From assembly GCA_030744755.1 (NCBI GenBank), contig JASLPY010000024.1, positions 1-60,776 on the forward strand: a stretch of 60,776 nucleotides of DNA, given 5' to 3'. Both the position numbers and the translations under genes were made by a program. Origin of the DNA: Kiritimatiellia bacterium (GTDB lineage Bacteria; Verrucomicrobiota; Kiritimatiellia; UBA8416; JADHWI01). Below the pieces are notes generated by a model. It saw only the letters and a program-made list of their open reading frames with translations, made no database searches and was not told the DNA's origin. Below are positions 9,814 to 18,320 of this stretch, piece after piece; within the stretch, counting starts at the first letter, position 1; every line of letters starts with the position of its first letter.

Positions 9814-11220
9814 CTACATCGACGTATATTTCTTCTCCGGTTCAAGTTTGTCCACCGGCCGGCCTCGCTCGATTCTGCCCTTGTACACACGAATGAGTTC
9901 TTTGGGGGCTTTGCTGAGGCAGCCGTCACCGTAGGTAACGTTCTTCCATTTCGCCGCGTCCGCTGCATCCATCAGCACAATTCCGCCGCGATGAAGGTCC
10001 TCGAACCGAACATTCTCAACTTGCATGCCGGGATTCATCCAGATTGTGATTTTGGGGACCAGCTTGGCGAAGTCCTGGTTAAATGCGTCAGTTTTGTTAA
10101 CGCCGCGGCCGCCGCCGCCAGCGCCGATGCGCTGCCAGCCGAAAACCAGACGCGCGTCGGAACCTTCAGCCGGATAGCCAATAAGCTTCCCTGTTATTCT
10201 CGCTGAGGGCTGGCCATAATCAGATGGGTGGCCGCGCCTGCCGACAACCTGGTCAGAGAAACTCAGGTTCATCCAGTTGCTGTAGCCGATACCCAGGCGT
10301 GCATCACGTTTGATCGGCCGGTCCGGCGTGCCGGCGGTAATCGAACCACCTCGCATTCTCAAGCAGCTCCCGAACTGGTTGACTGCCTTACCCGCCATAG
10401 CGCCGTCCATCAGTGCCAACGAAGCGCCCCTGTCAACGTCGATGATTGCCGCGCCGCCATTCAGAAACCGGCTGTCACGCCCCACGATCATAGTTCCGGA
10501 GATAATCCTGGCCTCATCCCTGGTACTGCTGTACCCGATGAATTCCGTTGTCTTGTCCGCTTTGTCATGCTGAAAGAAATGGCATATGCTTGGGTGTTTA
10601 TCATTACGCCAGCTCCAGGGATTGGACTCCCTTTTTTTTACAAGTCCGGAATCGAAGGGGGTTATGCCGCCCGTGTCATGTAGCTTTTTCAGCTTCCCGT
10701 CCGCAGGCCAGTCGTTCCGGAAGAACGTGTTGCAGGCGCCAGTCAGCTTGAGCGTCCGATAGACAAAGAAGATTCCACCAGGCCTAATCCATACATTACC
10801 GAAGACATCACAGCTTTTTCCTCCTCCAGGCTGAAAATCAACATTTCGCCCGACAGTCAGGTGCCTGCAGGCAAAGCCTCCGCCTTTTATTCCGTATGAT
10901 TTCTCGGCATCAGGCAGAATGACGTCCGTATCCATATCCGGGATCGCATCCGCCGGCTTACCTGTCGCCGCATCAATCCAGCTAGCGGGAACTGCAATAT
11001 CCCTCTTTGCGCCCTCCGCCGGCGCCCAGATCAGGAGACGTGCTTTGTCCCACTTCTGCTTGCTGAAATACTCGTCACCGACAAGGTCAGGCCAGGCTTT
11101 CTTGTTCTCGTACTGCGGGCTGTTTGCCGTCGGTTTAGCCGTGATCGCCTTGATATCCAGCGCTTCGGCCGGCAAAACAAAGCCGATGATTGTCGTGAGA
11201 ACTAACAGTGTCGTCTTCAT
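9814..11220 (-). CDS. Secreted protein of unknown function, probably beta-helical
   Basis: 468 aa from the ATG at 11220, chosen over one at 11262 because GGGAG lies 8 nt upstream and the signal peptide (MKTTLLVLTTIIGFVLPAEA) begins there. After about 60 residues the protein is a succession of short beta-strands with repeated GG, GGS and small-residue turns (FACRHLTVGRNVDF, GGSITAGTPDRP), which suggests a right-handed parallel beta-helix such as in G8-type or polysaccharide-binding proteins. No catalytic signature was recognised. It follows the Rph/EMC3-like fusion gene by 38 bases on the same strand, so cotranscription is likely, and precedes the FG-GAP gene by 220 bases. It may be a cargo or surface component of the same unit. 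Confidence 0.6.
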   Translation of the reverse strand: MKTTLLVLTTIIGFVLPAEALDIKAITAKPTANSPQYENKKAWPDLVGDEYFSKQKWDKARLLIWAPAEGAKRDIAVPASWIDAATGKPADAIPDMDTDVILPDAEKSYGIKGGGFACRHLTVGRNVDFQPGGGKSCDVFGNVWIRPGGIFFVYRTLKLTGACNTFFRNDWPADGKLKKLHDTGGITPFDSGLVKKRESNPWSWRNDKHPSICHFFQHDKADKTTEFIGYSSTRDEARIISGTMIVGRDSRFLNGGAAIIDVDRGASLALMDGAMAGKAVNQFGSCLRMRGGSITAGTPDRPIKRDARLGIGYSNWMNLSFSDQVVGRRGHPSDYGQPSARITGKLIGYPAEGSDARLVFGWQRIGAGGGGRGVNKTDAFNQDFAKLVPKITIWMNPGMQVENVRFEDLHRGGIVLMDAADAAKWKNVTYGDGCLSKAPKELIRVYKGRIERGRPVDKLEPEKKYTSM

Positions 11221-11258
11221 ATCTTTACTCCCTTGAGGTCGTTTGAGAACAGTCATCA

Positions 11259-14200
11259 TCACGGTATCCGTAAAACCGCCTTACTGATGAACATTACCGG
11301 CAGGTATATGATCAGGTAGAATATCAACCAGGGAGAGAAGAGCATTTCGCACGTGGTGGGCTCCCTGTCTGTCGGCGTCTCGAACCGGTCCAGAAGCTTC
11401 ATAAACGTCCCCTCGCCTTTAGCGAGATTCTCCTGGTAAACAACCTGGACCTCCCTGATCCCCGCGTCCGCCGTATTGTTGCGTGTCAACTGGACAAACC
11501 TGGTCTTGATGCGTCCGCCCCTGCCTGGTTCTTCAATCAGTTCCCGGGTCTCAGGCCGATAGCCGTCACCCTGTACCACGGGAAAGCTGATACTGTCCTG
11601 TCCCTGCGAAAGCGAAAAGACCCAGCGGCCCGCAGTCTCATCAACCGGGTTGACCCGCCAGACAAGTTTCTGGTCCGGGAAGCTGCCGTTCTCGAGAAAG
11701 ATTTCAAGCTGCTTTATATGGTCTTCGTAGGCCTTCTGGACCATCATGCCTTCAGCCCAATGGCGCCCTTCAAGCACCGGCTCGTTTGTCCGTCGTTTTG
11801 CCAGGTATCGTTCAAGCGGCTTGCGGTAGTCGGTGGTATGCTGTTTCGCAGGTGTCACTGGTTCAACCTCGAAACCGTCGGGGACCCTTAGCTCTACATC
11901 ATTATGGTTCTCAGCTTCGATTACTGCTGTAACCACCATGGATGAACCCGGCTTGGCGTTCCTGGCCGCGGTATCTACCCGGGACGGAAACCACATGAAC
12001 GACATCATCATCGGCCCGAGCAATACTGCCAGTGGAACGATGGCAGCCATGGTCACCCTGTTCTGGACCGATGCGACGAGCTTCTGAATAGTTGTTCCGC
12101 GCGGTGAATCATTAGGCAGGCCCTTTGCTTCTTCTGTCAGTAGTTTGGATCTGCGTTTTGCTTCACGAAGACGCGGCGTGTCGGTAAGAAACCGCTGTAT
12201 GATCATGCAGCCGGCGGCGACAACTGTAGCGACCAGGCCGACAACAAAAGGTTTGCCTAGCGCTCTCAACAGCGGCAGAAGAAAGAAGTCTATGAGATGA
12301 AACACCCTGTGTTCGAGCGCTTCTCTCGGGAATACCAGGTAGGTAAGCGCAAAGAAAACACCCCATACCAGGAGCCCGATATTGCGGATGACAGCTGAGC
12401 GTCGCTCTATCGGCCCCGCGGGAGGCGGCAGCCGGCATGGTTCAAAATCACAGTCATCAGGGTCTTTTGCCTGTCTTGGATCGTCACCCATCTCCTCGGC
12501 ATCTCCAACCAGGACCGTGCCATGGTGTCCATCGACAGTAATTTCCTCTCCGTCCTTGAGCATATTGATAGCGTCCGGCAATACAACCGCGGGTATTCCC
12601 ATTTCGCGGGCCACTACCGCGCCATGAGAAAGAGTACCGCCGCATTCGAGGACCAGCCCGGCAGCGTTCACGAAAAGCGGGGTCCAGCTCGGGTCCGTGC
12701 TCGAACAGACCAGGATGTAGCCCTTACCCAGCTCACCGGCCTTGTCCGGTGAATGAACAATGCGTACCGGCCCACGGCCATGACCTGATGACAGTGAAAA
12801 CGCGGGGATTCTGCCATGGCCTTCGAGACTGCCCGGTTTCCCGAGCCCGTCCAGGCTCTCCTCGTCCAGCATCGCCGGAAGCCTGATCTTACGCATCGTC
12901 TCTCTCTTGCGTTTCCTGTCCTCAAGCCGCTCAATTGAAACGTAACCGCTTTCCAGCACCTGTTTAAGCTCACTTCTCTCGAGGAAGAAAACCAGGTCGC
13001 CAATCTCCAGGCGACGGCCGGCTTCCAGGGCCAGGGTTCTCAGCAATTCATACCCGCGCATCAGGTGGAATTTGCCGTTCTCACGGTACAACAGGTAGCG
13101 GTGGGCAAGGCTTACCTGTTCCCTGATCGCTTCAGCCTGTGGACCCGGCAGGGATGAAAGATGTTCAGTCATACTGCTGCGTGCCTGCTCGGCGCGACGA
13201 CGGTGCATATCAATTGGCTGCTGACCGTCCTTCAGAATATCGACAATCGACTGCAGGTCATCCGGACGCTCGACCCAGCGAGGAACGGAGAGATCAAACT
13301 CATCGGGTGCGCGGTGTCCGTACTTATCCAGCCATTCCTCACGCGTACAGACGCCGTTGGCAAGATCGAAGAGCCCCTGGTTGGCCAGCATGGTGAGATC
13401 GGCCTCGGGCAATGTGCAGAACAGGTTGAGAAGCTCATCCGGGTCCTCGTCCCAGAAATCTTCCTCTATAAGCGCGCGCAGATCAGCCATCACCATCGCT
13501 CCGATCAAGCTGGGAAGAAGCGATTGGGGCGCGAACTCGTCCATTACCTTCCGTTCACGTTCTTCCCAGCAAGTCCAGAGCTCTTCGTTACTAAGGCCTG
13601 ACAGGTCTATGGCCTGCTGTTGTTCGACCCAGCGGTCGAACGCGGGCATGATCGTGTCTTCAAATTCCCGGTCAAAACTTTCAGCCAACTTGATCGTGTT
13701 GGCCTTGACCCTTGAAAGTTTGCGCATGGCTTTCACCTGTTGAAGAGCACCGCCGCATGGAACCGTAGGCGGGCCCTGCGCTGCCTCGGGATGAAGGCGC
13801 AGGTATTCAGGATCGTAACGAAAAGGGAAAGCTTCAAAGAACATATCGCCCGCCCTGTCCAGATCCATGAAAATGCGGCCGCCCACCAGCTTCAGCATTC
13901 CCTGCTCCATCGCCCGGGGTGACGGATCGAACCCGACCTTGCGGTACATGGCTCCGTACCCGCCCTGCCCTGACATGAAACGCCGTATCACGTCCCAGGT
14001 GAGCGGTGTTGGAAGCGGCAGTGTCTCAGAAATATTATGCCGTACCCAGGGTCCTGCTCCATTCTTAAGTTCAACGCGAAGACCTTCCCTTATCCGCTCC
14101 TGCTGTTCGTATACAAATTGAACATCCTCAATGGTTGTTATGTGGCGGGATTGGAGCAGAAAAAGCTCTCCACCCTGGATGGCCCATTCCAGGTCCTGTG

Positions 14201-14951
14201 CCGATTGAAAATGAGCGGCCACGTTCTGGCCAAGCCGCAGGAGCTGATCAAGATCATGGCTTGTCAGACAGCGCGCCTTTCGCATTTCATCCGGGACCTC
14301 GGTCTTCTTCCGGGCACCGGGCTCGAACCAGACCTTCTTGTCCTGGATAACAGCCTCCAGGACATGACCGTCAACACTGCTCAAGGTCAGTGTGTCCGGC
14401 TGAACTATGCCGGAGACGACAGCTTCACCCAGGCCCCAGCTTGCTTCAACCAGCATTTCACCGGCATTACCGTTGCGCGGATTAACAGTAAAGAGCACGC
14501 CCGCCTTCTCCGCCGGGACAAGGACCTGAACAACCACCGCCATCGCAACATCGGCCGGGTCAATATTGTTCTCCTTGAGATAAGCCCGCGTGCGAGGTGT
14601 ATCGATAGAATGCCAGCACTTGATGACCGATGCTATGACGTCTTCAACGCCCTGAACATCAAGGAACGTCTCATACTGGCCTGCCATTGAAGCATCAGCC
14701 ATATCTTCAGCAGTTGCCGAAGACCTGACCGCCACTATCGGCTCACCCATTTCGCGGTAATGCTGGATGATGGAGTCCCTGACCGAGTCGGTCATATTGC
14801 CGTCAGTCCGGTATGCCGCGGTTGTCACCACGAAACCTGCCGGAACATTGAAGCCGGCTCGGATAAGATCGCCCAGGTTGACTGCTTTTCCGCCACAGGA
14901 TTCATTTCTGCGTGCCTCTGAAAGATTGATTACCGGAGAAAGTTCCTTCAT
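11259..14951 (-). CDS. Rph/PEP-synthase-like phosphotransferase fused to an EMC3/TMCO1 (DUF106)-like membrane module
   Basis: 1230 aa, start overlapping the upstream gene's stop (ATGA) with GGGAGGAAG just before it. Residues about 10-300 match the ATP-binding domain of PEP synthase and rifampicin phosphotransferase (KAVNLGDLIRAGFNVPAGF; RSSATAEDMADASMAGQYET). The middle segment is long and alpha-helical, as in Rph. At 765-800 lies the swivelling phosphohistidine domain, GGTLSHGAVVAREMGIPAVV, with H776 as the expected carrier. The C-terminal PEP-binding barrel of PpsA is absent. Instead, from about 857, there are three hydrophobic segments, then a charged linker TDTPRLREAKRRSKLL, a Met-rich segment (about 969-990), an extracytoplasmic domain of about 210 aa, and a last segment PWLIFYLIIYLPVMFISKAV. 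This order resembles archaeal DUF106/EMC3. The fusion is seen directly; the DUF106 assignment is my inference from pattern and topology. Confidence 0.75.
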   Translation of the reverse strand: MKELSPVINLSEARRNESCGGKAVNLGDLIRAGFNVPAGFVVTTAAYRTDGNMTDSVRDSIIQHYREMGEPIVAVRSSATAEDMADASMAGQYETFLDVQGVEDVIASVIKCWHSIDTPRTRAYLKENNIDPADVAMAVVVQVLVPAEKAGVLFTVNPRNGNAGEMLVEASWGLGEAVVSGIVQPDTLTLSSVDGHVLEAVIQDKKVWFEPGARKKTEVPDEMRKARCLTSHDLDQLLRLGQNVAAHFQSAQDLEWAIQGGELFLLQSRHITTIEDVQFVYEQQERIREGLRVELKNGAGPWVRHNISETLPLPTPLTWDVIRRFMSGQGGYGAMYRKVGFDPSPRAMEQGMLKLVGGRIFMDLDRAGDMFFEAFPFRYDPEYLRLHPEAAQGPPTVPCGGALQQVKAMRKLSRVKANTIKLAESFDREFEDTIMPAFDRWVEQQQAIDLSGLSNEELWTCWEERERKVMDEFAPQSLLPSLIGAMVMADLRALIEEDFWDEDPDELLNLFCTLPEADLTMLANQGLFDLANGVCTREEWLDKYGHRAPDEFDLSVPRWVERPDDLQSIVDILKDGQQPIDMHRRRAEQARSSMTEHLSSLPGPQAEAIREQVSLAHRYLLYRENGKFHLMRGYELLRTLALEAGRRLEIGDLVFFLERSELKQVLESGYVSIERLEDRKRKRETMRKIRLPAMLDEESLDGLGKPGSLEGHGRIPAFSLSSGHGRGPVRIVHSPDKAGELGKGYILVCSSTDPSWTPLFVNAAGLVLECGGTLSHGAVVAREMGIPAVVLPDAINMLKDGEEITVDGHHGTVLVGDAEEMGDDPRQAKDPDDCDFEPCRLPPPAGPIERRSAVIRNIGLLVWGVFFALTYLVFPREALEHRVFHLIDFFLLPLLRALGKPFVVGLVATVVAAGCMIIQRFLTDTPRLREAKRRSKLLTEEAKGLPNDSPRGTTIQKLVASVQNRVTMAAIVPLAVLLGPMMMSFMWFPSRVDTAARNAKPGSSMVVTAVIEAENHNDVELRVPDGFEVEPVTPAKQHTTDYRKPLERYLAKRRTNEPVLEGRHWAEGMMVQKAYEDHIKQLEIFLENGSFPDQKLVWRVNPVDETAGRWVFSLSQGQDSISFPVVQGDGYRPETRELIEEPGRGGRIKTRFVQLTRNNTADAGIREVQVVYQENLAKGEGTFMKLLDRFETPTDREPTTCEMLFSPWLIFYLIIYLPVMFISKAVLRIP

Positions 14952-16600
14952 TTACTTCCTCCCGCATCATACCGGCGGATACCGCCGGTTTCACTTGCCA
15001 CAAATACGGAATCGTCGACAACCATCGGGGATGCCAGGCACATATTCATCTCGCCCGGCTGGGTATTGACAAAGTGCTTTTCGATTTCTTCACCATCCCC
15101 TGCATTAAGAATAAACATGTATCCATCGTGGGTGATGGCATAGATATGGGTTCCGGTGAATGTTGGGCCTGCCAATGCCCTTGAGCCTTTCTTGATCTGC
15201 CTGCTCCAGAGCATACGTTTGTCAGGGCTCTCGGCGGCCAGGTCGAGCGCCACTATTCGTCCGTCACGTACCGGGGCTATCGCAACGTTGCCTTTTACCG
15301 CGATGGCACCAAGCACCGCGTCGCCCATGTCCTGCTTCCAGAGAACTTTGCCGCTCTCTTTATCGCAGGCCATGACCACACCTCCTGGTTCTTTCGCCTG
15401 GAAGATATAGTCACCGTTTCCGCAGCCTATAAGAAGCGCGTCCGGTGTCAGAGTTACCGCACCGGTGGCGGGGTATGGTGTGTCCGTTTTCCAGACCTGC
15501 TCACCTGTTTTCAGGTCCAGCGCCACTACCGCGGCGCCGTTGAACCCGCTGCCGATATAGACCCGGTCATCTTCAATTGCCGGTGAGCTTTCGGGATCCG
15601 CCACGACTGTTTTCCAAAGCAGCTCGCCTGTAGATATCTTGAGAGCGATAACCATTCCCGGATTTTCATTCTTTATCGGGTCCTTGTGCTTCTTTGGCGT
15701 ATGCGTTGCAATATCTTCTACCGCTCCGACCCCGGCAACGACAATGTCCCCGGAAATCGCGGGAGAGCTTTCGACATGCAAAGGTGTCGAATAGATCCAC
15801 TTCACCTTCTTTGACTGGGTATCAATACATACAAGATCGCTGTCATAGTCGGGATGCAGTCCCTGTCCGATCAGCAGGTAGCGGCCGTCCGCCGTCAACG
15901 CGGGTGAGCTGAAGAACCCCTTTAATTCCTTCCCGTCAGGTTTAAGTTCGATCTGCCAGAGCTGTTTGCCGCTGCCCCTGTCGAGACAAACCACGGCACC
16001 GTAGCTTTGCGGCGGGTCGAGGTAGCACCAGGCGCCATATACCCTGTCGGCCGTGACCAGGGGCGAGGACCAGAACATGCAGTCTTCCTCCTCATGGGCC
16101 CAGGAGAGTTTGAGTTGTGTCGGCGACTGCTCCCCAACATGCCCGTTGCGCAGAGCATTCCCGCGATAAATCATTTCCGAGAGACCAGCAGTCGGCGGGT
16201 TGACTGCAGACTGTTTTGAATCCGAACCATTCTTTACCGGCTGAACCGGCCCGCGCGCTTCGACTTCCAATATCTTCTTCGCCAGCTCGACCCATTGTTC
16301 CGGTGTGGTTGAGGATGAAACACCTGTAACAGGAGTTCGGGAATGATCATCTTCCGGCGCATGCCCGCCTATCAGGCTGAAGCCGAAATACAGCGCGATA
16401 CAGACTGCAATAACAATAACAGGCACATGAGGCTTTTCTTTGAAAAGTTTTATGAGCTTCTTCGGATTCAACAGAACGCTGATAACGGCCGTCAGGCCGG
16501 CAATAATGGCGGGCATCAATGCCGCCCCCGCGTTAACAAAAACCGGCACCACCGCCAGGTCAAAGGAGGATTGCAATACGAACGGTAGATTCAGAAACAT
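14948..16600 (-). CDS. Membrane-anchored PQQ-like beta-propeller protein
   Basis: 550 aa; AGGA lies 8 nt before the ATG. Unlike ordinary secreted propeller proteins it begins with two or three hydrophobic segments (about 1-18, 24-45 and 60-78), separated by a basic loop NPKKLIKLFKEKPH, then a linker, then about 400 residues of PQQ/BamB-type blades, each with a GxxxW or LDxxTGxxxW pattern (ALDLKTGEQVWKTD, ACDKESGKVLWKQD). No quinone enzyme active-site residues were recognised, so it is a scaffold or sensor type. Its stop overlaps the start of the phosphotransferase/EMC3-like gene by 4 nt, which implies translational coupling and joint function. The gap upstream (16601 onward) holds repeats and no gene. 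Confidence 0.8.
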   Translation of the reverse strand: MFLNLPFVLQSSFDLAVVPVFVNAGAALMPAIIAGLTAVISVLLNPKKLIKLFKEKPHVPVIVIAVCIALYFGFSLIGGHAPEDDHSRTPVTGVSSSTTPEQWVELAKKILEVEARGPVQPVKNGSDSKQSAVNPPTAGLSEMIYRGNALRNGHVGEQSPTQLKLSWAHEEEDCMFWSSPLVTADRVYGAWCYLDPPQSYGAVVCLDRGSGKQLWQIELKPDGKELKGFFSSPALTADGRYLLIGQGLHPDYDSDLVCIDTQSKKVKWIYSTPLHVESSPAISGDIVVAGVGAVEDIATHTPKKHKDPIKNENPGMVIALKISTGELLWKTVVADPESSPAIEDDRVYIGSGFNGAAVVALDLKTGEQVWKTDTPYPATGAVTLTPDALLIGCGNGDYIFQAKEPGGVVMACDKESGKVLWKQDMGDAVLGAIAVKGNVAIAPVRDGRIVALDLAAESPDKRMLWSRQIKKGSRALAGPTFTGTHIYAITHDGYMFILNAGDGEEIEKHFVNTQPGEMNMCLASPMVVDDSVFVASETGGIRRYDAGGSK

Positions 16601-16642
16601 AGATCAGTCCTGGATAATGGTTGATTCGAACATCGGGGTCAC

Positions 16643-16796
16643 AGCCCTTAACGGCGTGTTGCCCAAACCGAGATTCCTCGACTTCGCTCGGAATGACAGT
16701 TTCGGAATTGTCGAGTTTCCTAAGGAATTGTCATGCTGAGCTTGCCGAAGCATCTCGCCGAAGGCGTCTTTTCGATTTGGGCAACAGGCCCTTAAG
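16643..16796. repeat. Dispersed palindromic element bounded by GTTGCCCAAA repeats
   Basis: GTTGCCCAAA near 16658 and TTTGGGCAAC near 16776 form the ends, each flanked by GGCCCTTAA-like sequence. The interior contains CTCGACTTCGCTCGG and GAATGACA facing TGTCATGCTGAGC and GCCGAAG, a layout seen in many environmental genomes. The remainder of the 16601-17357 gap shows no gene or RNA that I can support. Confidence 0.6.
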
Positions 16797-16983
16797 ATAA
16801 CAGTTGCACCTTCCTGACTCTTCTTCACAGCAGCCTCAATCATAGCAAATTGCTTCTTCCACTGCTCATTCGAGCTGCTCCGGTTTCTTCTCCAATGGTT
16901 TCGCCCTGGTAATGGAATAGAATGCGACGGATTCTAGCAGCAATTCAAATAGTTGTCTTACGGTTTTGCGCATTATCGATTCT

Positions 16984-17034
16984 CATATCGTGACATATCG
17001 TGCATATCGTGGCTTAGTGCATATCGTGGCTTAG
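16984..17034. repeat. Short tandem repeat of CATATCGTG
   Basis: Four imperfect head-to-tail copies of CATATCGTG, the last two extended to CATATCGTGGCTTAG. The unit is a mixture of 9, 10 and 17-nt spacings. No function is suggested; it sits in the long intergenic stretch between the PQQ gene and the exchanger gene. Confidence 0.7.
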
Positions 17035-17357
17035 CCACGGCATCTCATTGCCTGAGAATGACTTAGCTTCTCAAACTAGTCCCCTCAGTAGCCTTACGTG
17101 CTCGTTCTGACCCCGAAACTGGGCTGTAAGACAGGCCACCTTCCTTCAGAGTCCATGTTTTACATCCGCAAATGGCATTGAAATGCAGAGCTGATGATCA
17201 GCCAATGTCCGTAGGGGCGAAGAGTGATAAAGCGGCTTGATTATTCGCCTTTCAGTTGGGTCAGTCTTTTTTGCAGCCAGACAATCTTCCCGGGTGTTAG
17301 TTTGCTCTGACTCACGCGTGGAATTTCCGAAACAGCGAATGACGAAAAGTGCCACTA

Positions 17358-18173
17358 TTACCGGCCCTGAACGATCAGGTACACGATCATTCCGAATGGA
17401 AGAATCACCCCGAGGTTAGCAATGTTGGAGGCCACCAGTGCGTCAAGTGCCTCCTGGGTGTCTGCAATATAGTTTGGCCCGTCCTTGCGCCTGTTTGCAC
17501 GGTAGATTGCGATGAACGATGCGAACTCGCAGACTGAGGTGATTAGCCCGACCAGCCAGCCGACCGCCAACGCCGGGACATTCAAGGTGGTGATCAGGAC
17601 ATTTGCGCTGTTCCCCAAAAAGGTTCCGGATCCCAGAACAACAGCGATTCCCGCCAGAACAGACAGACTCCCGCTTCGTAGACTGCCTTTGGACTGTACC
17701 GCCGCAGAGGTGGTTGGGGTCGGGCGGTTCATCACCCGGTCGAGATATTTGTAGACTACAAACAGAGCGATTAGCCCAGCCGCCGTCCAGTAGCTGACAT
17801 TCAGTGTGATCAGGCAGAGCGCCAACGGTACGGCAACGGACATCAGGCCGAACAAGATTTCATCGATGAAGTTCTTTCGGGTCAGATCCAACTGCTGCCG
17901 GAATATGAAGACCGTCGTGAGAAACAGCCCCCAATTCACAATATTGGATGCGGCAATATTCCACATACCGGCATCAAAAACCCCGGCGACTGCACCGGCT
18001 ACGACCATGGTGAGTTCCGGAACACTGGTTGCGTATCCGATGATCTGTCCGCGCGTCTTGATGGAAAAGTTCAGCGCGGCACAGACCTGCCCGATTCCGG
18101 GAACCAGCAGATAGCGTACCGCGACAACTATCGCCGCCGCACTGAGACTCAAGACAAGAAAATCGATCATCAT
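17358..18173 (-). CDS. Divergent Na+/Ca2+ exchanger (CaCA superfamily)-like membrane protein
   Basis: 271 aa from the ATG at 18173; an upstream extension to 18272 begins with a non-hydrophobic stretch and was not used. About nine or ten hydrophobic segments form two inverted halves. The first alpha-repeat reads GYATSVPELTMVVAGAVAG followed by IAASNIVN, the typical TSxPEL and SNIxN pairing that coordinates cations. The second reads LITSVCEFASF followed by VASNIANLG, where the proline of the signature is replaced by Cys. The halves are joined by a short cytoplasmic loop. It would move cations across the inner membrane; the ion is unknown. It is divergent from the Tat-exported oxidoreductase with 147 bases between, which must hold both promoters. 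Confidence 0.8.
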   Translation of the reverse strand: MMIDFLVLSLSAAAIVVAVRYLLVPGIGQVCAALNFSIKTRGQIIGYATSVPELTMVVAGAVAGVFDAGMWNIAASNIVNWGLFLTTVFIFRQQLDLTRKNFIDEILFGLMSVAVPLALCLITLNVSYWTAAGLIALFVVYKYLDRVMNRPTPTTSAAVQSKGSLRSGSLSVLAGIAVVLGSGTFLGNSANVLITTLNVPALAVGWLVGLITSVCEFASFIAIYRANRRKDGPNYIADTQEALDALVASNIANLGVILPFGMIVYLIVQGR

Positions 18174-18320
18174 GATGGATCCGTTAATAAAGAAAGTCTC
18201 CCTGCATGGCGAGAACATTCCCACTGTCCACAGTTGTTTGATTCCGCATTCGCACCTTGAAGCTCTCCTCAAGAACAGCTATCAATATACCAATATGTGA
18301 ACTCAATTGAGGAACGAACC

